Below, one piece after another: positions 39,053-39,343 of a stretch of 39,343 nt of DNA. The DNA comes from a virus. A program made the translations under genes and the position numbers. Positions within the stretch are counted from its first letter, which is position 1. Each line of letters begins with the position of its first letter. Under the pieces are notes generated by a model. The model was not told the DNA's origin. It worked only from the letters and a program-made list of their open reading frames with translations, and did not search any database. Location: positions 1 through 39,343 of IMG/VR virus record IMGVR_UViG_3300025138_000106. The stretch is one strand, 5' to 3'.

Positions 39053-39343
39053 TTGTCTTGTACTTGTTTTAATTTCAATTCTACTTCGTCTAATATTTCT
39101 AGTATGTAATCTGTTGGGACTACTATTGCATATGAACCAGGATTTTCATTATAAAATTCTGCTGTTTCGTTTTTAGCATTTGATAACATTGGTAAAATGT
39201 TATTTATTCTATCTTCTATTTCTCCAAATACATTAATTCTTTTTTGTTGAAAATTGCTGTATTCAAATAATTGTTTTACTATTGTACCTGCTCCTTTGAT
39301 TTTTTTAGGTACTAATTTATATCCATATTGGCTAGTATATGGA
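39049..39343 (-). CDS. C-terminal part of an unrecognised protein, 5' end beyond window
   Basis: An open frame enters from the right edge and ends in TGA at 39049-39051, overlapping the next start (ATGA). About 97 residues are visible: YGYKLVPKKIKGAGTIVKQL, FQQKRINVFGEIEDRINNIL, and an end in VPTDYILEILDEVELKLKQV-QDK. It is helical and charged, with no motif that names it. By T4 order, the portal (gp20) or a small core protein would be expected here. The sequence does not look like a portal end, so it is left unnamed. Confidence 0.65.
   Translation of the reverse strand, partial: PYTSQYGYKLVPKKIKGAGTIVKQLFEYSNFQQKRINVFGEIEDRINNILPMLSNAKNETAEFYNENPGSYAIVVPTDYILEILDEVELKLKQVQDK

Noticed and set aside
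1-39343. tRNA genes, CRISPR arrays, insertion sequences, integrase or attachment sites
   Set aside because: No cloverleaf-like sequence, spaced repeat array, transposase or integrase was seen on either strand; the gaps are too short and A+T-rich. A tRNA-finding program would be needed to exclude odd tRNAs.

Overview
This window is part of the genome of a T4-like, contractile-tailed phage (myovirus). Every gene I can support lies on the minus strand, so transcription runs from the right end to the left end. Genes are packed with gaps of 0 to about 140 bases, and several overlap by the four bases ATGA. No rRNA, tRNA, CRISPR array or insertion sequence was seen. The DNA is strongly A+T-rich. Clear Shine-Dalgarno sequences are absent even in front of the major capsid gene. 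One gene encodes a secreted protein whose signal peptide ends like those of Flavobacteriia. Together these suggest a phage of a marine or aquatic member of the Bacteroidetes; the host is inferred, not shown.

Layout in transcription order. (1) 39343-33284, head genes: the end of an unrecognised gene, a possible prohead core protein, the prohead protease (gp21-like), a secreted membrane-protein cargo gene, the acidic scaffold (gp22-like), the major capsid protein (gp23-like), a terminator, and a small beta-rich protein. (2) 33272-30363, neck and tail-completion genes (gp13-, gp14- and gp15-like) and a coiled-coil protein. (3) 30309-16213, tail genes: sheath, tube, terminator, a tail assembly chaperone gene that appears to need a ribosomal frameshift, tape measure, and four baseplate or hub proteins. 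One of these is a 1418-residue hub with a metallopeptidase-like C-terminus. (4) 16188-7394, replication and nucleotide genes: a short family-A polymerase-like protein, an unknown protein, a gp32-like ssDNA-binding protein, a UvsX/RecA-like recombinase, a 5' nuclease, a gp41-like helicase, and ribonucleotide reductase beta and alpha. (5) 7343-2132, two fibre or adhesin genes followed by a probable lysis region: a two-helix holin-like protein, an L,D-transpeptidase-like protein and a four-helix membrane protein. (6) 2080-1, a DNA-modification region: an unknown protein, a DpdA-like DNA guanine transglycosylase, and a QueC-like 7-cyano-7-deazaguanine synthase cut by the left edge.

The points that deserve most attention are: the QueC-like protein, whose zinc-binding cysteines are replaced while a new cysteine cluster appears nearby, next to a DpdA-like enzyme; a probable +1 (or -2) frameshift at a run of seven T between the two parts of the tail chaperone; a recurrent ATATTTAT element before structural genes, which reads as the reverse complement of the classic T4 late promoter; a different element, TTYGTATATTYAA, before replication and modification genes; a 422-residue polymerase palm with unusual catalytic motifs; and a gp32-like protein ending in a bacterial SSB-type tail.
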